From Mesorhizobium mediterraneum (lineage in GTDB: Bacteria; Pseudomonadota; Alphaproteobacteria; Rhizobiales; Rhizobiaceae), in NCBI RefSeq assembly GCF_002284565.1, contig NZ_NPKI01000051.1, positions 123,104 to 187,103 on the forward strand: a stretch of 64,000 nucleotides of DNA. Reading direction: 5' to 3'. The position numbers and the translations under genes were made by a program. Below the pieces are notes generated by a model. It made no database searches. It was not told where the DNA came from and worked only from the letters and a program-made list of their open reading frames with translations. Positions 48,223-58,600 of the stretch are shown here, piece after piece (position 1 is the stretch's first letter; every line of letters begins with the position of its first letter).

Positions 48223-48840
48223 TCAGCGCGAATAGAATTCGACGACCAGGTTCGGTTCCATCTGCACGGCGAAGGGAACATCCGACAGGCCGGGGATGCG
48301 CCCGAAGGTCGCGGTCATCTTGTTATGATCGACCTCGATGTAGTCAGGCACGTCGCGCTCGGCCAGGCCTACCGATTCCAGGACGATCACCAGCTGCTTC
48401 GACTTTTCGCGCACTTCAATGACGTCGCCCGGCTTGCAGCGGTACGAGCCGATGTTGACACGCTTGCCGTTGACATTGATGTGGCCGTGATTGACGAACT
48501 GGCGAGCGGCAAAAATGGTCGGCACGAACTTGGAACGGTAGACGACCGCGTCGAGACGCGATTCGAGCAGGCCGATCAGGTTCTCCGAGGTGTCGCCCTT
48601 GCGGCGGTCCGCCTCTTCATAGACCTTCCGGAACTGCTTTTCCGAAACGTCGCCGTAGTGACCCTTCAGCTTCTGCTTGGCACGCAGTTGCAGGCCGAAA
48701 TCGGAAAGCTTGCCCTTGCGGCGCTGGCCGTGCTGGCCGGGACCGTATTCACGCTTGTTGACCGGGGATTTCGGGCGGCCCCAGATGTTTTCGCCGAGAC
48801 GGCGGTCGATCTTGTATTTCGCGGATTCGCGCTTGCTCAT
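48223..48840 (-). CDS. rpsD: 30S ribosomal protein S4
   Basis: 205 residues from ATG 48840, with AAAGGGAAT upstream; a further ATG 5 codons earlier was not used since [20 protein letters not shown] is the family start. S4 core: [29 protein letters not shown]-like region and the S4 RNA-binding domain [28 protein letters not shown] with [20 protein letters not shown]. Stands alone, away from the alpha operon, as in many alphaproteobacteria. S4 often represses its own mRNA; the leader lies in 48841-49000. Confidence 0.98.
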   Translation of the reverse strand: MSKRESAKYKIDRRLGENIWGRPKSPVNKREYGPGQHGQRRKGKLSDFGLQLRAKQKLKGHYGDVSEKQFRKVYEEADRRKGDTSENLIGLLESRLDAVVYRSKFVPTIFAARQFVNHGHINVNGKRVNIGSYRCKPGDVIEVREKSKQLVIVLESVGLAERDVPDYIEVDHNKMTATFGRIPGLSDVPFAVQMEPNLVVEFYSR

Positions 48841-49208
48841 CGCATTCCCTTTCAAAACAGTACACCCGGAACCTCATGGTCCGGCTGAAGGAAACGCGCC
48901 CTCCTCTGGCCCCCGTTTTCGAGACCTGACAGGGTTTTCCCACGCAACGCGGCGGAAAACCCACGGGACACGTCATTTTACACAAGACTCAGGAAATAGA
49001 GCGCTTCCCAAACGTCTTGCGCACATAAAGAAACCACCGGGCGTTGCGGCCCGGTGTTGGTGGGCTGATTAAACGGAGATTTAACCGGTGTCAAGCTTGC
49101 GGCTGGCGTCGGTGATGGCGAGTGGATACGACCCAAGGGCCGCGGCTCGGCCGCGGCTGTCAAACCATGGAACCGGAACCGACCTCCCTGCCTGGTGCGG
49201 ACGAGCGG
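48841..49208. other. 368-base gap between rpsD and the DUF3008 gene
   Basis: I see no convincing coding frame. The part next to rpsD (48841-49000) should hold its promoter and leader. A hairpin at 49035-49056 is probably the terminator of the DUF3008 gene. CCGCGGCTCGGCCGCGG (49140-49156) can also pair. No tRNA fold or riboswitch was found by eye; a small RNA cannot be excluded. Confidence 0.5.
49035..49056 (-). terminator. Probable terminator of the DUF3008 gene
   Basis: CACCGGGC (49035-49042) and GCCCGGTG (49049-49056) pair around a 6-base loop. On the minus strand the stem is followed by GTTTCTTTATG, a modest T-rich tail. It lies about 150 bases after the stop at 49209. Confidence 0.6.
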
Positions 49209-49397
49209 CTAGTGCTTCGCTTTCTTCTCCGGCAGGCCCTTACGCTTGGTCTCGGCGAATTCCTCGAGCTGTTTTTCGCTCATGGATTTGTACATGCCCT
49301 TCGAAGGGCCTTTGAGCTCGCTCTTCTTGGTCTCGCCACGCTTGGCGGACAATGCCGCGCCGGCGGCTTTCTGCTGGGCCTTTGATGTGGCTGGCAT
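49209..49397 (-). CDS. Small basic DUF3008 protein
   Basis: 62 residues, very rich in Lys and Ala. PATSKAQQKAAGAALSAKRG and GPSKGMYKSMSEKQLEEFAE are the pattern of DUF3008, a family of short proteins common in rhizobia and near stress genes. Mostly charged and probably helical or disordered; it may bind nucleic acid, but that is a guess from composition. ATG 49397 has GGAGAAACGATC upstream. Confidence 0.82.
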   Translation of the reverse strand: MPATSKAQQKAAGAALSAKRGETKKSELKGPSKGMYKSMSEKQLEEFAETKRKGLPEKKAKH

Positions 49398-49457
49398 GAT
49401 CGTTTCTCCTGTTGCAATAGGAAGGAAACGTGTCGGTCGGGATGATGTTCCTAAACA

Positions 49458-50276
49458 TCAGGAAATCGCCAGCCCAAACCCCTGCATCAGGCGGCGAGTC
49501 GGAAAATCAACCCGCTTTGAGGTGAAGACAGCAAGATCGGCGCCTTCTGGCAACGCCTCGCCGCGATTCCTGACCTCGGTCTCCGCGAGCAGCGAGAGCG
49601 CCCGCCGCGCGATCGCCTCGGCGGGATCGAGCCAATCGACCGGCCAAGGTGCCGTCTTGCGCATGCGGTTGGCCAGAAAGGGATAGTGAGTGCAGGCAAG
49701 CACGACGATGTCGGTCCGCAGCGCGTCATGCTCGACGAAGCACGGCGCGATTTCGGTGCGCACGGCCTCTTCATCGACAAAGCCCTCACGCATATAGACC
49801 TCGGCCAGCCCCGCCAGATTGTCGCTGCCAACCAGGCGGACGTGGCATTTCTGAGCCCATTTGCTGATCAGGTCGCGCGTATACTGGCGCTTGACGGTGC
49901 CGGGCGTCGCCAGCACCGAAACCAGCCCGGAGCGCGTGCGTTCCGCCGCCGGCTTGATCGCCGGCACCGTGCCGACGAAAGGATGGCCGGGAAATCTTTC
50001 GCGCAGCGCATCGATGACCAGCGTCGAGGCGGTGTTGCAGGCGATGACCGAAATGGCCGGCGAAAACCGGTCGAGCAGCTTGCCGAACAGCTCCAGAACA
50101 TGTGCCCTCAGCGCCGGCTCCTCCCAAGCGCCATAAGGGAAAGCCGCATCGTCGGCGACATAGACGAAGCGACGATCGGGCATCAGCACGCGCGCTTCGC
50201 GCAACACTGTCAGGCCGCCGATGCCGGAATCGAACATCAGGATCGGGCGGGCGCTTGAGGGATCTGTCATTGTCAT
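49458..50276 (-). CDS. murI: Glutamate racemase
   Basis: 272 residues. It makes D-glutamate for peptidoglycan. The two catalytic cysteines are in [17 protein letters not shown] (about residue 80) and [10 protein letters not shown] (about 193); [11 protein letters not shown] (15-25) and [11 protein letters not shown] are also typical. ATG 50276 or ATG 50270 may start it. Its leader contains three 19-base tandem repeats and, further up, a 28-base near-palindrome. Confidence 0.95.
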   Translation of the reverse strand: MTMTDPSSARPILMFDSGIGGLTVLREARVLMPDRRFVYVADDAAFPYGAWEEPALRAHVLELFGKLLDRFSPAISVIACNTASTLVIDALRERFPGHPFVGTVPAIKPAAERTRSGLVSVLATPGTVKRQYTRDLISKWAQKCHVRLVGSDNLAGLAEVYMREGFVDEEAVRTEIAPCFVEHDALRTDIVVLACTHYPFLANRMRKTAPWPVDWLDPAEAIARRALSLLAETEVRNRGEALPEGADLAVFTSKRVDFPTRRLMQGFGLAIS

Positions 50277-50283
50277 TGATTAG

Positions 50284-50340
50284 GAGAAAGGACTGGGATT
50301 ACGAGAAAAGACTGGGACTCAGAGGGAAGGCTGGGACCAC
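50284..50340. repeat. Three imperfect 19-base tandem repeats in the murI leader
   Basis: Units 50284-50302 (GAGAAAGGACTGGGATTAC), 50303-50321 (GAGAAAAGACTGGGACTCA) and 50322-50340 (GAGGGAAGGCTGGGACCAC) are adjacent with no spacer. They lie 7 bases upstream of the murI start. Confidence 0.85.
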
Positions 50341-50365
50341 GGCAGGAAGATGGTCGCACATCCGA

Positions 50366-50393
50366 GGGTCCATCATTTTGAAATGATGGACCC
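50366..50393. repeat. 28-base near-perfect palindrome between trmJ and murI
   Basis: GGGTCCATCATTT (50366-50378) and AAATGATGGACCC (50381-50393) are exact reverse complements with only TG between. It would form a strong 13-pair hairpin or bind a dimeric protein. No T-run follows on either strand, so a simple terminator is unlikely. Confidence 0.82.
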
Positions 50394-50439
50394 CACCAAA
50401 TAACATTCGGTTACCAGTGGTAGGCCCAACGATTTGTTC

Positions 50440-51285
50440 CTAGTCGTTGTCTTCCGCCTTGGCGGCGCGTGCCGCGGCTGCCGGAAGCCGTCTCGGATCA
50501 TCACCCGGCGATCCGTCGCCGCGCGGCATGGCCGGCGAGAACCTGTCCAGCGATGATATTATGCCGCGCAGCACCTTGAGCTCCGGCTCGGCGAAGCCGG
50601 CGCGCGTCAGCACCGCGCGCAGATTGTCGACCATCTTCGGCTTCTTCGGCGCCGGGCGGAAATAGCCGCGCGCTTCGAGCGCACCTTCCAGATACGCGAA
50701 CAGGCCGTGCAACTGCTCCTTGGTCGCCGGCATCATGTCAGGGCTGGAAAAATTGGTTTTCGTCTCATCTTCCAAACCCGACTTCATCCATTCATAGGAC
50801 ATCAGCAGGGCCGCCTGGGCGATGTTGAGCGAAGAGAAGGCGGGATCGACCGGGAAGGTGACGATCTCGTCGGCGAGGCCGACCTCGTCATTGTAGAGCC
50901 CGAACCGCTCGCGGCCGAACAGGATGCCGGTGCGCTGCCCGGCTTGCTGGCGCGCTCTCAGCGCCCTGCCCGCCTCGACCGGTCCGCGCACCGGCTTGAA
51001 ATTATCACGCGCGCGCGCCGTGGTGGCGAAGACGAAGTTCAGGTCGGCAACCGCCGAGGCCAGATCGTCAAAGACCGTGACGGCATCGATGACATGGTCG
51101 GCGCGGCTCGCGGCGGCGCGCGCCTTCTCGCTTGGCCAGCCGTCGCGCGGATTGACGAGGCGCAGTTCGGCAAGCCCAAAATTCGCCATGGCGCGCGCGA
51201 CCATGCCGATATTCTCGCCGAGCTGCGGCTCGACGAGGATGATCGCCGGGCCTGCGGCAGGAGGGATGTCGTTGCTGGCTTGCAT
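50440..51285 (-). CDS. trmJ: tRNA/rRNA 2'-O-methyltransferase, TrmJ type (SPOUT)
   Basis: 281 residues from ATG 51285. SpoU motifs: IILVEPQLGENIGMVARAMANFG (about 15-37), FGRERFGLYNDEV and FSSLNIAQAALLMSYEW. A C-terminal extension of about 90 residues ends in a charged tail (AAARAAKAEDND). TrmJ methylates position 32 of some tRNAs; TtcA, encoded nearby, thiolates the same position. The frame stays open far upstream against icd, but residues there resemble nothing, and this ATG fits the family. Confidence 0.9.
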   Translation of the reverse strand: MQASNDIPPAAGPAIILVEPQLGENIGMVARAMANFGLAELRLVNPRDGWPSEKARAAASRADHVIDAVTVFDDLASAVADLNFVFATTARARDNFKPVRGPVEAGRALRARQQAGQRTGILFGRERFGLYNDEVGLADEIVTFPVDPAFSSLNIAQAALLMSYEWMKSGLEDETKTNFSSPDMMPATKEQLHGLFAYLEGALEARGYFRPAPKKPKMVDNLRAVLTRAGFAEPELKVLRGIISSLDRFSPAMPRGDGSPGDDPRRLPAAAARAAKAEDND

Positions 51286-51504
51286 GATGTCAATGAACTG
51301 CTGTTTGCGGCATTTCAGCGTCCCCTGCCATATCCGGCCGCGAAAATGAAGCTTTCGTGGAGAACGCCCAAATGCCACGGTCGAGCCCGCCAGCGCGGAT
51401 CGCCGTTTGCGCGGCCAAAAATGCTTTGATATACGGGCCGCATCCCCGGCCGAAAGCCATGCGGGCAAGGCCGTTCCGATCCCCAACAATGAGGCATTCT
51501 TTCC

Positions 51505-52716
51505 ATGGCGAAGATCAAGGTGGCGAACCCGGTCGTCGAACTCGACGGCGACGAGATGACCCGCATCATCTGGCAGTTCATCAAGGATAAGCTGATCCAC
51601 CCCTATCTCGACCTCAAGCTTGAATATTACGACCTCAGCGTAGAGCACCGCGACGCCACCAACGACCAGGTGACCATCGATTCGGCCAATGCCATCAAGA
51701 AACATGGCGTTGGCGTGAAATGCGCGACGATCACGCCCGACGAGCAGCGCGTCGAGGAATTCAAGCTGAAGAAGATGTGGAAGTCGCCGAACGGCACGAT
51801 CCGCAACATCCTCGGCGGCACCATCTTTCGCGAGCCGATCATCATGAAGAACGTGCCGCGGCTGGTACCCGGCTGGACCAAGCCGATCATCGTCGGCCGT
51901 CATGCTTTCGGCGACCAGTACCGCGCCACCGACTTCCGCTTTCCCGGCAAGGGCAAGCTGACGATCAAGTTCGTCGGCGAGGACGGCAAGGTGATCGAGC
52001 ATGAGGTGTTCGATGCGCCGGCCGCCGGCGTCGCCATGGCCATGTACAATCTCGACGAGTCGATCCGGGAATTTGCCCGCGCCTCGCTGAATTACGGCCT
52101 GCTGCGCAACTATCCGGTCTATCTCTCGACCAAGAACACCATCCTCAAGGCCTATGACGGCCGCTTCAAGGACATTTTCCAGGAAGTCTACGAGGCTGAG
52201 TTCGAAGCCGAATTCAAGGCGAAAAAGATCTGGTACGAGCACCGGCTGATCGACGACATGGTCGCCTCCAGCCTGAAATGGTCGGGCGGCTATGTCTGGG
52301 CCTGCAAGAACTACGATGGCGACGTGCAGTCGGACACGGTGGCGCAAGGTTTTGGGTCGCTCGGCCTGATGACCTCGGTGCTGATGACGCCGGACGGCAA
52401 GACGGTGGAGGCGGAGGCCGCGCACGGCACCGTCACCCGCCACTATCGCCAGCACCAGAAGGGCGAGGAAACCTCGACCAATTCGATCGCCTCGATCTTC
52501 GCCTGGACGCGCGGCCTCACCCATCGCGCCAAGCTCGACGACAATGCCGAGCTGAAGCGTTTTGCTGAGACGCTCGAAAGGGTCTGCATCCAGACCGTCG
52601 AGGCCGGCTTCATGACCAAGGACCTGTCGCTGCTGATCGGCCCCGACCAACCATGGCTTTCGACTACCGGCTTCCTCGACAAGATCGACGAGAATCTGCA
52701 GAAGGCGATGGCCTGA
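51505..52716 (+). CDS. icd: NADP-dependent isocitrate dehydrogenase
   Basis: 403 residues, the eukaryote-like dimeric type usual in rhizobia. It converts isocitrate to 2-oxoglutarate. Seen: [19 protein letters not shown] at the start, [19 protein letters not shown] with substrate Ser/Asn/Arg, [19 protein letters not shown] with catalytic Lys/Tyr and metal Asp, and [19 protein letters not shown] for NADP. It diverges from trmJ; a terminator follows at 52739. Confidence 0.97.
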   Translation: MAKIKVANPVVELDGDEMTRIIWQFIKDKLIHPYLDLKLEYYDLSVEHRDATNDQVTIDSANAIKKHGVGVKCATITPDEQRVEEFKLKKMWKSPNGTIRNILGGTIFREPIIMKNVPRLVPGWTKPIIVGRHAFGDQYRATDFRFPGKGKLTIKFVGEDGKVIEHEVFDAPAAGVAMAMYNLDESIREFARASLNYGLLRNYPVYLSTKNTILKAYDGRFKDIFQEVYEAEFEAEFKAKKIWYEHRLIDDMVASSLKWSGGYVWACKNYDGDVQSDTVAQGFGSLGLMTSVLMTPDGKTVEAEAAHGTVTRHYRQHQKGEETSTNSIASIFAWTRGLTHRAKLDDNAELKRFAETLERVCIQTVEAGFMTKDLSLLIGPDQPWLSTTGFLDKIDENLQKAMA

Positions 52717-52738
52717 CGGCCAAAACCCGGCAACATAG

Positions 52739-52764
52739 AAGGCTCCGAGAGGAGCCTTCTTCTT
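52739..52764 (+). terminator. Terminator of icd
   Basis: AAGGCTCC (52739-52746), loop GAGA, GGAGCCTT (52751-52758), then CTTCTT. A standard intrinsic terminator 23 bases after the icd stop. Confidence 0.9.
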
Positions 52765-52799
52765 AGGGCAAGCAACCGAGAGCGGAAGAAGGGTGATCG

Positions 52800-53426
52800 A
52801 TGACCAAGCCGATCCTCTACGGGGCGGACTACAGCGTCTATGTACGCATCGTCCGCCTCGCACTCGAGGAAAAGGGCATCGACTACGAACTTGTGCCGGT
52901 CGACATTTTTGCGGCGACCGGCACTCCGGGCTGGTATTTCGACCATCACCCGTTTGGCCGCATCCCTGCCTTCGAGCATGACGGGTTTCGCCTCTACGAG
53001 ACCAGTGCAATTGCCAGATATGTCGACGAGGCGTTCGACGGGCCGGCGCTGCAACCGCAAGAGGCGCGCAGTCGGGCGACCATGAACCAGATCATCGGCA
53101 TGCTCGACGCCTATGCCTATCGGGCTATGGTCTGGGATGTCGCCGTCGAGCGGCTGGAGAAGACAACACCCGACGAAGCCCTGATCGCCGACGGGCTTTT
53201 AAAGGCCCGCACGACTTTGCAGGCGCTCTCCTCCCTGAAAGCCCCGGGACCATGGCTGATGGGAAGCGAACTGACGCTGGCCGACCTGCATGCGGCGCCG
53301 ATCATCGGCTATTTCATCAGGGTCGCCGAAGGGCGGAACCTGCTCGCCGAGTTTGCCGATGTCCAGGCCTGGTGGGTTCGCATCGCCGAGCGCCCGAGTT
53401 TTGCCCGTACTGAAAAGGCCGGGTGA
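52800..53426 (+). CDS. Glutathione S-transferase family protein
   Basis: 208 residues. Thioredoxin-fold half: PILYGADYSVYVRIVRLALEEKG, FGRIPAFEHDGFRLYETSAIARYVDE with cis-Pro and the glutathione-binding ETS. Helical half ends GPWLMGSELTLADLHAAPIIGYF, the usual N-capping box. Probably detoxification or thiol chemistry in the cytoplasm. Stands alone after icd; it is not close in sequence to the GST of the B6 island (38476-39096). Confidence 0.88.
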   Translation: MTKPILYGADYSVYVRIVRLALEEKGIDYELVPVDIFAATGTPGWYFDHHPFGRIPAFEHDGFRLYETSAIARYVDEAFDGPALQPQEARSRATMNQIIGMLDAYAYRAMVWDVAVERLEKTTPDEALIADGLLKARTTLQALSSLKAPGPWLMGSELTLADLHAAPIIGYFIRVAEGRNLLAEFADVQAWWVRIAERPSFARTEKAG

Positions 53427-53454
53427 GGCGAAGCGGTCTCCGAATGGCAGCTGC

Positions 53455-54234
53455 TCATTCGGGAAGATAGATTTCCGCCTTCATGAAAGTCTTCGCACGA
53501 CCTATGATCAGCACGCGATCTCCAGCCAGGTCGCACAGCAAATGCCCGCCGCGCCGCGAGCATTGGAATGCCGACAGATGCGTCTTGCCGAGTTTTTCAG
53601 ACCAGTAAGGCACCAGTGTCGCATGAGTGGAGCCAGTCACCGGGTCCTCGGGAATGCCCGCCCCAGGCACGAAATAACGCGAGACGAAATCATGGGCTCG
53701 CCCAGGCGCCGTAATGACCAGGCCAAGAGGATGAAGGGTTCCGATCCTCAGCAGATCGGGAACGAATGACCGTACGGAAGCCTCGTCGGCAAGCTCGACA
53801 AACAGGTTTTCGAAATTGCGGAAGCTCGCAACCGGACGCAGGGGAAATATCTCTTGCAGCGCCAGCGTTAACTTCCCTCCGAGCGGCTGCGGCGGAAAAC
53901 ACGGCAGATCGAGCTGGTAGGTACCTTCCCGCTGGGAAACTCGTAACTCACCCACCCGCGTGGCAAAGGCCATGTCGCCAGGCACATTGTGTTCCGCGGC
54001 CAATACATGGGCGGTCGCAAGAGTAGCATGGCCACAGAAGTCGACTTCATGAACCGGCGTGAACCAGCGCAAATCCCAACTCTCGCCATTCGGCCGCGCA
54101 AACGCGGTTTCAGCAAGATTGTTCTCGTTTGCGATGGCCTGCATCACATCGTCCGATAGCCAGTCCGCCAAAATGAGAACGGCAGCAGGGTTGCCCTGGA
54201 AAGCCCGTTCGGCAAAGGCGTCGACTTGATACAT
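53455..54234 (-). CDS. PhzF family isomerase/epimerase-like protein
   Basis: 259 residues from ATG 54234 (a TTG two codons upstream would give LTMYQ). N-terminal half: YQVDAFAERAFQGNPAAVLIL, NNLAETAF with the catalytic Glu, and VDFCGHATLATAHVL. C-terminal half: GAGIPEDPVTGSTHATLVPYW. PhzF proteins are diaminopimelate-epimerase-like isomerases; only a few have known substrates. It lies 59 bases after alaS on the same strand and may be co-transcribed. Confidence 0.9.
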   Translation of the reverse strand: MYQVDAFAERAFQGNPAAVLILADWLSDDVMQAIANENNLAETAFARPNGESWDLRWFTPVHEVDFCGHATLATAHVLAAEHNVPGDMAFATRVGELRVSQREGTYQLDLPCFPPQPLGGKLTLALQEIFPLRPVASFRNFENLFVELADEASVRSFVPDLLRIGTLHPLGLVITAPGRAHDFVSRYFVPGAGIPEDPVTGSTHATLVPYWSEKLGKTHLSAFQCSRRGGHLLCDLAGDRVLIIGRAKTFMKAEIYLPE

Positions 54235-54293
54235 GGTCAACGTTGCCACATCATCCCCGCTGCCACTTCGGCCTCGCCTGACTGGTGGAGGAT

Positions 54294-56960
54294 TCACGCA
54301 GCTTCCAGCGCCGCCTTCACCGCAGCAATCGCTTCCTCGGCTTTCGAGGCATCCGGGCCGCCGGCCTGGGCCATGTCAGGCCGACCGCCGCCGCCCTGCC
54401 CGCCCAAGGCAGCGGATGCCACGCGCACCAGATCGACGGCGCTGAAGCGAGCGGTCAGATCGTCGGTGACACCGACCACGACGCTCGCCTTGTTGTCCTC
54501 GCCGGCGCCAACGAAGACCACGATGCCGGAGCCGAGCGACTTCTTGCCGGCATCGGCCAACGGCTTCAAATCTTTTGGCGAGACGCCGGACACCGCCTTG
54601 CCAAGGAAACCGATACCGGCAATGGTTTCGTTTTCCGCAGGCACACCGGATGGCGAGCGGTCGCCCAGCGCCAGCTTCTTGCGCGCCTCGGTCAGTTCCT
54701 TTTCGAGCTTCTTGCGCTCATCGAGCAGCGCCTCGACGCGGGCGGGCACGTCGGCCGGCGAAATCTTCAGCGTGGCAGCGACCGCCTTCAGCCGTTTGTC
54801 CTGCTCGTCGAGATGCTTTCTGGCCGCCTCTCCGGTCAACGCCTCGATACGGCGCACGCCGGCGGCGACAGCGCTGTCCGACACGACGCGCACCAGACCG
54901 ATATCGCCGGTCGCCCTGACATGCGTGCCGCCGCAGAGCTCGACCGAATAGGGCCGGTTGGCCTTGGCGCCATGCAAGCCCGTTCCCATCGAAACGACGC
55001 GCACTTCGTCGCCATACTTCTCGCCGAACAGCGCCATGGCGCCCTCGGCGATGGCGTCGTCGACCGACATAAGGCGCGTCGACACCGGGCTGTTCTGGAC
55101 GACGATCTCGTTGGCCATGCGCTCGACCTCTTCGAGCTCGTCCGGCGAAATCGGCTTGTTGTGCGAGATGTCGAAGCGCAGACGCTCGGGCGCAACCAGC
55201 GAGCCCTTCTGCGCGACATGAGTGCCGAGCACCTCGCGCAGCGCCTCATGGATCAGATGCGTCGCGGAATGGTTCGCGCGCAGCCTGGAGCGGCGCGCAT
55301 GGTCGACCTTCAGCTCGACGGTTCCGCCCGTGTTGACCGTGCCGCTGATCACCTTGCCGAGATGCACGAAAAGCCCATCGGCCTTCTTCTGCGTATCGGA
55401 GATCTCGATCGAGAACCCTTCGCCTAAAATGAGGCCGGTGTCGCCCATCTGGCCGCCGGATTCGCCATAGAACGGCGTCTGGTTGACGACCACGGCAACG
55501 GCGTCGCCCTTGGCCGCGCTGTCAACGGTCTTGCCGTCCCTGACCAGCGCCTGGATGAGGCCTTCCGCCTGCTCGGTCTCGTAACCGAGGAACTCGGTGG
55601 CGCCGTTCTTCTCGCGCACCGGGAACCACACCGTTTCGGTCGCGGCCTCGCCGGAGCCAGCCCAGCTCTTGCGCGCCTCGGCCTTCTGCTGCTCCATCGC
55701 ATTGGTGAAGCCGGCAAGATCGACCGAGATGTTGCGCTGACGCAGCGCGTCCTGCGTCAGATCGAGCGGAAAGCCATAGGTGTCGTAGAGCTTGAAGGCT
55801 GTCTCGCCATCCAGCATGTCGCCGGCGCCCAGTCTTTCCGTCGCCTCTGAAAGCAGGCCCAGGCCGCGCACCAGCGTCTTGCGGAAACGCGTTTCCTCAA
55901 GCTTCAGCGTCTCGGTGATCATCTGTTCGCCGCGCACCAGTTCCGGGTAGGCCTGGCCCATCTCGCGCACCAGCGCCGGCACCAGGCGCCACATCAGCGG
56001 ATCGCGGGCACCGAGCAACTGTGCATGGCGCATGGCGCGGCGCATGATGCGACGAAGCACATAGCCGCGGCCTTCATTGGACGGCAGCACGCCGTCGGCC
56101 ACCAGGAAGCAAGACGAACGCAAATGATCGGCGATGACGCGGAACGATCCGACGGTGTCCGCATCCGGACCGCGGCCGAGCGCGGACGACGCAGCGTCGA
56201 CCAGGTGACGGAACAGGTCGGTCTCGAAGACGCTCTCCACCCCTTGCAGAATGGAGGCCATGCGCTCCAGGCCCATGCCGGTGTCGATCGACGGGCGCGG
56301 CAGGTCGATGCGCTCGTCCTTCGTCACCTGTTCATACTGCATGAACACCAGGTTCCAGAATTCGAGAAAACGGTCGCCGTCCTCCTCGGGGCTGCCGGGA
56401 GGCCCGCCCCAGATGTGCTCGCCACGGTCGATGAAGATCTCCGAGCACGGCCCACAAGGTCCGGTGTCGCCCATCGCCCAGAAATTGTCCGAGGTCGGAA
56501 TGCGGATGATGCGATCGTCGGAAAAGCCGGCGATCTTCTTCCAGAAGGCGGCGGCCTCGTCATCGGTGTGATAGACGGTGACCAGCAGCTTGTCCTGCTT
56601 CAGCCCGAACTCCTTGGTGATCAGGTTCCAGGCAAGCTCGATAGCGCGTTCCTTGAAATAGTCGCCGAACGAGAAATTGCCGAGCATCTCGAAGAAGGTC
56701 AGGTGGCGGGCGGTGTAGCCGACATTGTCGAGGTCATTGTGCTTGCCGCCGGCGCGCACACTCTTCTGAGCCGTCGTGGCACGCGAATAAGGTCGCTTTT
56801 CCAGGCCTGTGAAGACGTTCTTGAACTGCACCATGCCGGCATTGGTGAACATCAGCGTCGGATCGTTGCGCGGCACCAGCGGGCTCGACGCGACGACCTC
56901 GTGACCCTCCTTGCGGAAATAGTCGAGGAATGTCGACCGGATCTCGTTAACGCCACTCAT
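54294..56960 (-). CDS. alaS: Alanyl-tRNA synthetase
   Basis: 888 residues, full length. Catalytic core from [20 protein letters not shown]; motif 2 region [21 protein letters not shown]; editing domain zinc ligands [19 protein letters not shown] (HxxxH) and [17 protein letters not shown] (CxxxH); C-terminal Ala-box domain [19 protein letters not shown] 56960. A 268-base gap (56961-57228) separates it from recA and holds its promoter plus the recA terminator. Confidence 0.98.
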   Translation of the reverse strand: MSGVNEIRSTFLDYFRKEGHEVVASSPLVPRNDPTLMFTNAGMVQFKNVFTGLEKRPYSRATTAQKSVRAGGKHNDLDNVGYTARHLTFFEMLGNFSFGDYFKERAIELAWNLITKEFGLKQDKLLVTVYHTDDEAAAFWKKIAGFSDDRIIRIPTSDNFWAMGDTGPCGPCSEIFIDRGEHIWGGPPGSPEEDGDRFLEFWNLVFMQYEQVTKDERIDLPRPSIDTGMGLERMASILQGVESVFETDLFRHLVDAASSALGRGPDADTVGSFRVIADHLRSSCFLVADGVLPSNEGRGYVLRRIMRRAMRHAQLLGARDPLMWRLVPALVREMGQAYPELVRGEQMITETLKLEETRFRKTLVRGLGLLSEATERLGAGDMLDGETAFKLYDTYGFPLDLTQDALRQRNISVDLAGFTNAMEQQKAEARKSWAGSGEAATETVWFPVREKNGATEFLGYETEQAEGLIQALVRDGKTVDSAAKGDAVAVVVNQTPFYGESGGQMGDTGLILGEGFSIEISDTQKKADGLFVHLGKVISGTVNTGGTVELKVDHARRSRLRANHSATHLIHEALREVLGTHVAQKGSLVAPERLRFDISHNKPISPDELEEVERMANEIVVQNSPVSTRLMSVDDAIAEGAMALFGEKYGDEVRVVSMGTGLHGAKANRPYSVELCGGTHVRATGDIGLVRVVSDSAVAAGVRRIEALTGEAARKHLDEQDKRLKAVAATLKISPADVPARVEALLDERKKLEKELTEARKKLALGDRSPSGVPAENETIAGIGFLGKAVSGVSPKDLKPLADAGKKSLGSGIVVFVGAGEDNKASVVVGVTDDLTARFSAVDLVRVASAALGGQGGGGRPDMAQAGGPDASKAEEAIAAVKAALEAA

Positions 56961-57118
56961 GAATAATACTGCCTTTTAACTTTTAGAGAGAGCCGTCGGC
57001 CCGGCCGACGGCAAATGGACATGGCCTTTTAGCCGCCGCGTTGCACCCTGTCCAGAAACACGGAATTGGGCCAATTTGCAGGGCTTGTCGGTCATCTCGG
57101 CGCCGCCGCTGAAACGCA

Positions 57119-57143
57119 AACCGCCGGCGCTAGGCCGGCGGTT
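57119..57143 (-). terminator. Terminator of recA
   Basis: AACCGCCGGC (57119-57128) and GCCGGCGGTT (57134-57143) pair perfectly with a 5-base loop. On the minus strand TTTGCGTTTC follows. Located about 85 bases beyond the recA stop. Confidence 0.8.
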
Positions 57144-57228
57144 CGAAACGCAACAATACAGAACTCGATTACATGAGCTGCAGGTGATGAGCGGGAATTA
57201 TGGCCAAACTCCGGCCACCACCGAAGCC

Positions 57229-58326
57229 TCACATCGCGCCGGCTTCATCCTCGAAACCATCGTCGCCGCCTTCGGAACCACCATTCTCGAGGAATTTCTC
57301 CGCGATCAGCCCGGCATTCTGCCGCAGCGCCAATTCGATCTCGCGCGCCGTATCGGGATTGTCGCGCAGGAACAATTTGGCGTTCTCACGGCCCTGGCCG
57401 AGACGCTGCGAATTGTAGGAGAACCAGGCGCCCGACTTCTCGACCACGCCGGCTTTGACGCCAAGGTCGACCAGCTCGCCAGTCTTGGACACGCCCTCGC
57501 CATACATGATGTCGAATTCGACCACCTTGAAGGGCGGCGCCAGCTTGTTCTTGACGACCTTGACGCGGGTCTGGTTGCCGACGACCTCGTCGCGGTCTTT
57601 GACCGAGCCGATGCGGCGAATGTCGAGGCGGACCGAAGCATAGAATTTCAGCGCGTTGCCGCCGGTCGTGGTCTCGGGCGAACCGAACATGACGCCGATC
57701 TTCATGCGGATCTGGTTGATGAAGATGACCATGGTGTTGGAGCGCGAGATCGAGGCGGTCAGCTTGCGCAGCGCCTGGCTCATCAGGCGGGCCTGCAGGC
57801 CCGGCAGCGAATCGCCCATCTCGCCCTCAATTTCGGCGCGCGGCGTCAGCGCCGCGACCGAATCGACCACCAGCACGTCGATGGCGCCGGAACGCACCAG
57901 CGTGTCGCAGATCTCCAGCGCCTGCTCGCCGGTATCAGGCTGCGAGATCAGCAGGTTCTCGAGATCGACGCCGAGCTTGCGGGCATAGACCGGATCGAGC
58001 GCATGCTCAGCATCGACGAAGGCGCAGATGCCGCCCTTCTTCTGGGCCTCGGCCACCGTGTGCAGCGCTAGCGTCGTCTTGCCCGAGCTTTCCGGCCCGT
58101 AGATCTCGACGATGCGGCCGCGCGGCAGACCGCCGACGCCAAGCGCGATGTCGAGGCCAAGCGAGCCGGTCGGCACCGTTTCGATCTCGACGACCTGCTC
58201 GTTTGCGCCGAGCCGCATGATCGAGCCCTTGCCGAAGGCACGCTCGATTTGCGACAGCGCCGCATCCAGAGCCTTTGATTTATCCACTGCTTTGTCCTCT
58301 ACAAGCCGCAAAGAATTCTGAGCCAT
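57229..58326 (-). CDS. recA: DNA recombinase RecA
   Basis: 365 residues. Walker [14 protein letters not shown] (about 77-89), loop L2 region [42 protein letters not shown] with the C-terminal core, and acidic tail GFEDEAGAM. It drives homologous recombination and triggers LexA cleavage. Candidate LexA sites lie upstream at 58385-58399 and 58451-58465. Confidence 0.99.
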   Translation of the reverse strand: MAQNSLRLVEDKAVDKSKALDAALSQIERAFGKGSIMRLGANEQVVEIETVPTGSLGLDIALGVGGLPRGRIVEIYGPESSGKTTLALHTVAEAQKKGGICAFVDAEHALDPVYARKLGVDLENLLISQPDTGEQALEICDTLVRSGAIDVLVVDSVAALTPRAEIEGEMGDSLPGLQARLMSQALRKLTASISRSNTMVIFINQIRMKIGVMFGSPETTTGGNALKFYASVRLDIRRIGSVKDRDEVVGNQTRVKVVKNKLAPPFKVVEFDIMYGEGVSKTGELVDLGVKAGVVEKSGAWFSYNSQRLGQGRENAKLFLRDNPDTAREIELALRQNAGLIAEKFLENGGSEGGDDGFEDEAGAM

Positions 58327-58384
58327 GATACATCACCCCTTGGTCGTCAATGAAGGCCGGACAATCCGTAATCCTTATTAATTT

Positions 58385-58399
58385 GTACCTTTTTTGTTC
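58385..58399 (-). promoter_or_regulatory. Candidate LexA (SOS) box upstream of recA
   Basis: GTAC-N7-GTTC on the plus strand, one mismatch from the alphaproteobacterial GTTC-N7-GTTC box. It is 59 bases upstream of the recA start. A second near match, GTTC-N7-GTTT, is at 58451-58465. The 274-base region is very T-rich, so chance matches are possible. Confidence 0.45.
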
Positions 58400-58600
58400 T
58401 CATTTGGCAAGGGGATACAACCCATTGAAAAACAAAAAGTATCCGCATTTGTTCTTTTTTTGTTTCGCGCTTTCACGCCAAGATGTATCCCGCGTCTCCC
58501 GCAGGATCGTGCCGGCATCTTCCGAATCGCGCCTCCGGTTGCCGGGTTCCGCCGGACAACCTAGTCTTCACCTGGCAACAGCAATGGTCTTCTCGCCGGC

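Noticed and set aside
51286-53010. Long upstream extension of the trmJ frame (about 575 residues) on the minus strand
   Set aside because: It lies antisense to icd and the GST gene, which have complete domains; the extension resembles no protein and arises from G+C-rich codon bias.
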